From Methanosarcina siciliae T4/M (GTDB lineage Archaea > Halobacteriota > Methanosarcinia > Methanosarcinales > Methanosarcinaceae): DNA of 64,000 nt. The position numbers were made by a program, and so were the translations under genes. Shown here in pieces: positions 63,883 through 64,000 of the stretch. The notes under the pieces were generated by a model. It saw only the letters and a list, made by a program, of their open reading frames with translations. It was not told the DNA's origin and did no database searches. Every line of letters begins with the position of its first letter. The stretch's first letter is position 1. The stretch spans positions 2,046,001 through 2,110,000 of the forward strand of contig NZ_CP009506.1 in assembly GCF_000970085.1 (NCBI RefSeq), in the 5' to 3' direction.

Positions 63883-64000
63883 TTACTTCTGATCTTTGTC
63901 CTCTTCTTCAGGCGACAAATCATCCTCTGTCGGTTTATCAATATCGGTCTTCGTAAATGTGAGAGAAAACTTCATTATTCTTACACTATAGTCGAGCGTT
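63883..64000 (-). CDS. C-terminal end of an unidentified gene cut by window edge
   Basis: On the minus strand an open frame enters from the right edge and ends at TAA 63885-63883. It encodes TLDYSVRIMKFSLTFTKTD and then a strongly acidic tail (TEDDLSPEEEDKDQK). No family is recognisable from this short end. The ATG inside (MKFSLTF) could also be a start, giving a very small protein. Confidence 0.4.
   Translation of the reverse strand, partial: TLDYSVRIMKFSLTFTKTDIDKPTEDDLSPEEEDKDQK

Noticed and set aside
1..64000. CRISPR arrays, rRNA and intact tRNA genes
   Set aside because: Repeat arrays seen have no spacers, and no complete tRNA or rRNA signature was found by reading; the only T-arm-like match (54770) lacks proper stems.

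Overview
The window is chromosomal DNA of a methanogenic archaeon, almost certainly a Methanosarcina. The evidence is the gene content (archaeal GHMP-type shikimate kinase, diphthine synthase, UPF0212, DUF357, DUF2073 and DUF2193 proteins, NOG1-type GTPase, archaeal phosphohexuloisomerase), the mix of moderately GC-rich genes with long AT-rich intergenic stretches, TATA-type promoters, GGAGG/GGTG ribosome binding sites, and the many gene remnants and dispersed repeats typical of that genus. No rRNA, intact tRNA or CRISPR array was seen.

Layout. 1-6.6 kb: a tryptophan operon on the minus strand, transcribed trpC-trpB-trpA-trpD-trpF-trpE-(trpG), with trpG running off the left edge. A TGTACA box overlaps the expected transcription start. 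6.7-10.4 kb: an accessory zone with debris of restriction-system-type genes (DUF1016-like plus HExxH metallopeptidase), paired hairpins, an IS110-family element with a strongly structured upstream non-coding segment (candidate bridge RNA), and the first copy of a dispersed element. 10.4-22.4 kb: cyclophilin, a TrmB-like regulator, class II ribonucleotide reductase, two paralogous DMT transporters, an ABC ATPase with a PPC/DUF296 protein, enolase and an amino-acid permease. 22.4-26.7 kb: another accessory zone with a 28-codon ORF, tandem repeats, a phage-type protein possibly related to ThyX, a structured RNA-like segment, a cupredoxin lipoprotein, a methyltransferase and a decayed RimK-like ATP-grasp gene. 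26.8-34.8 kb: two TPR proteins around a HAD hydrolase, an HTH-receiver protein, a thioredoxin reductase/thioredoxin pair, diphthine synthase and DUF357.

35-51 kb: UPF0212, a PfkB kinase, a diphthamide-type ATP ligase, a second dispersed-element copy, and a promoter-driven 95-nt segment whose ends form a perfect 12-bp helix (candidate novel small RNA). Then come an aroK-chorismate mutase-purE operon, a PhoU-like regulator that seems to start at AUA, an Era-like GTPase/DUF2073/unknown trio, phosphohexuloisomerase, an aminotransferase, a CcdA-like membrane protein, a NOG1 GTPase and a CBS-domain regulator. 50-64 kb: hisE, an isopropylmalate/homoaconitate dehydratase large subunit, a YkgJ-type cysteine-cluster protein, NikR with a palindrome at its promoter, an ACT-domain regulator, an aquaporin, a DUF2193 protein, a nucleotidase-like HAD protein, small membrane and lipoproteins, and a frameshifted gene.

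Aromatic amino-acid synthesis is well represented (trp operon, shikimate kinase, chorismate mutase). Two diphthamide genes (dphB and a Dph6-like ligase) lie within 3.3 kb. Most of the rest is housekeeping with scattered regulators. The unexplained signals sit in the AT-rich gaps.
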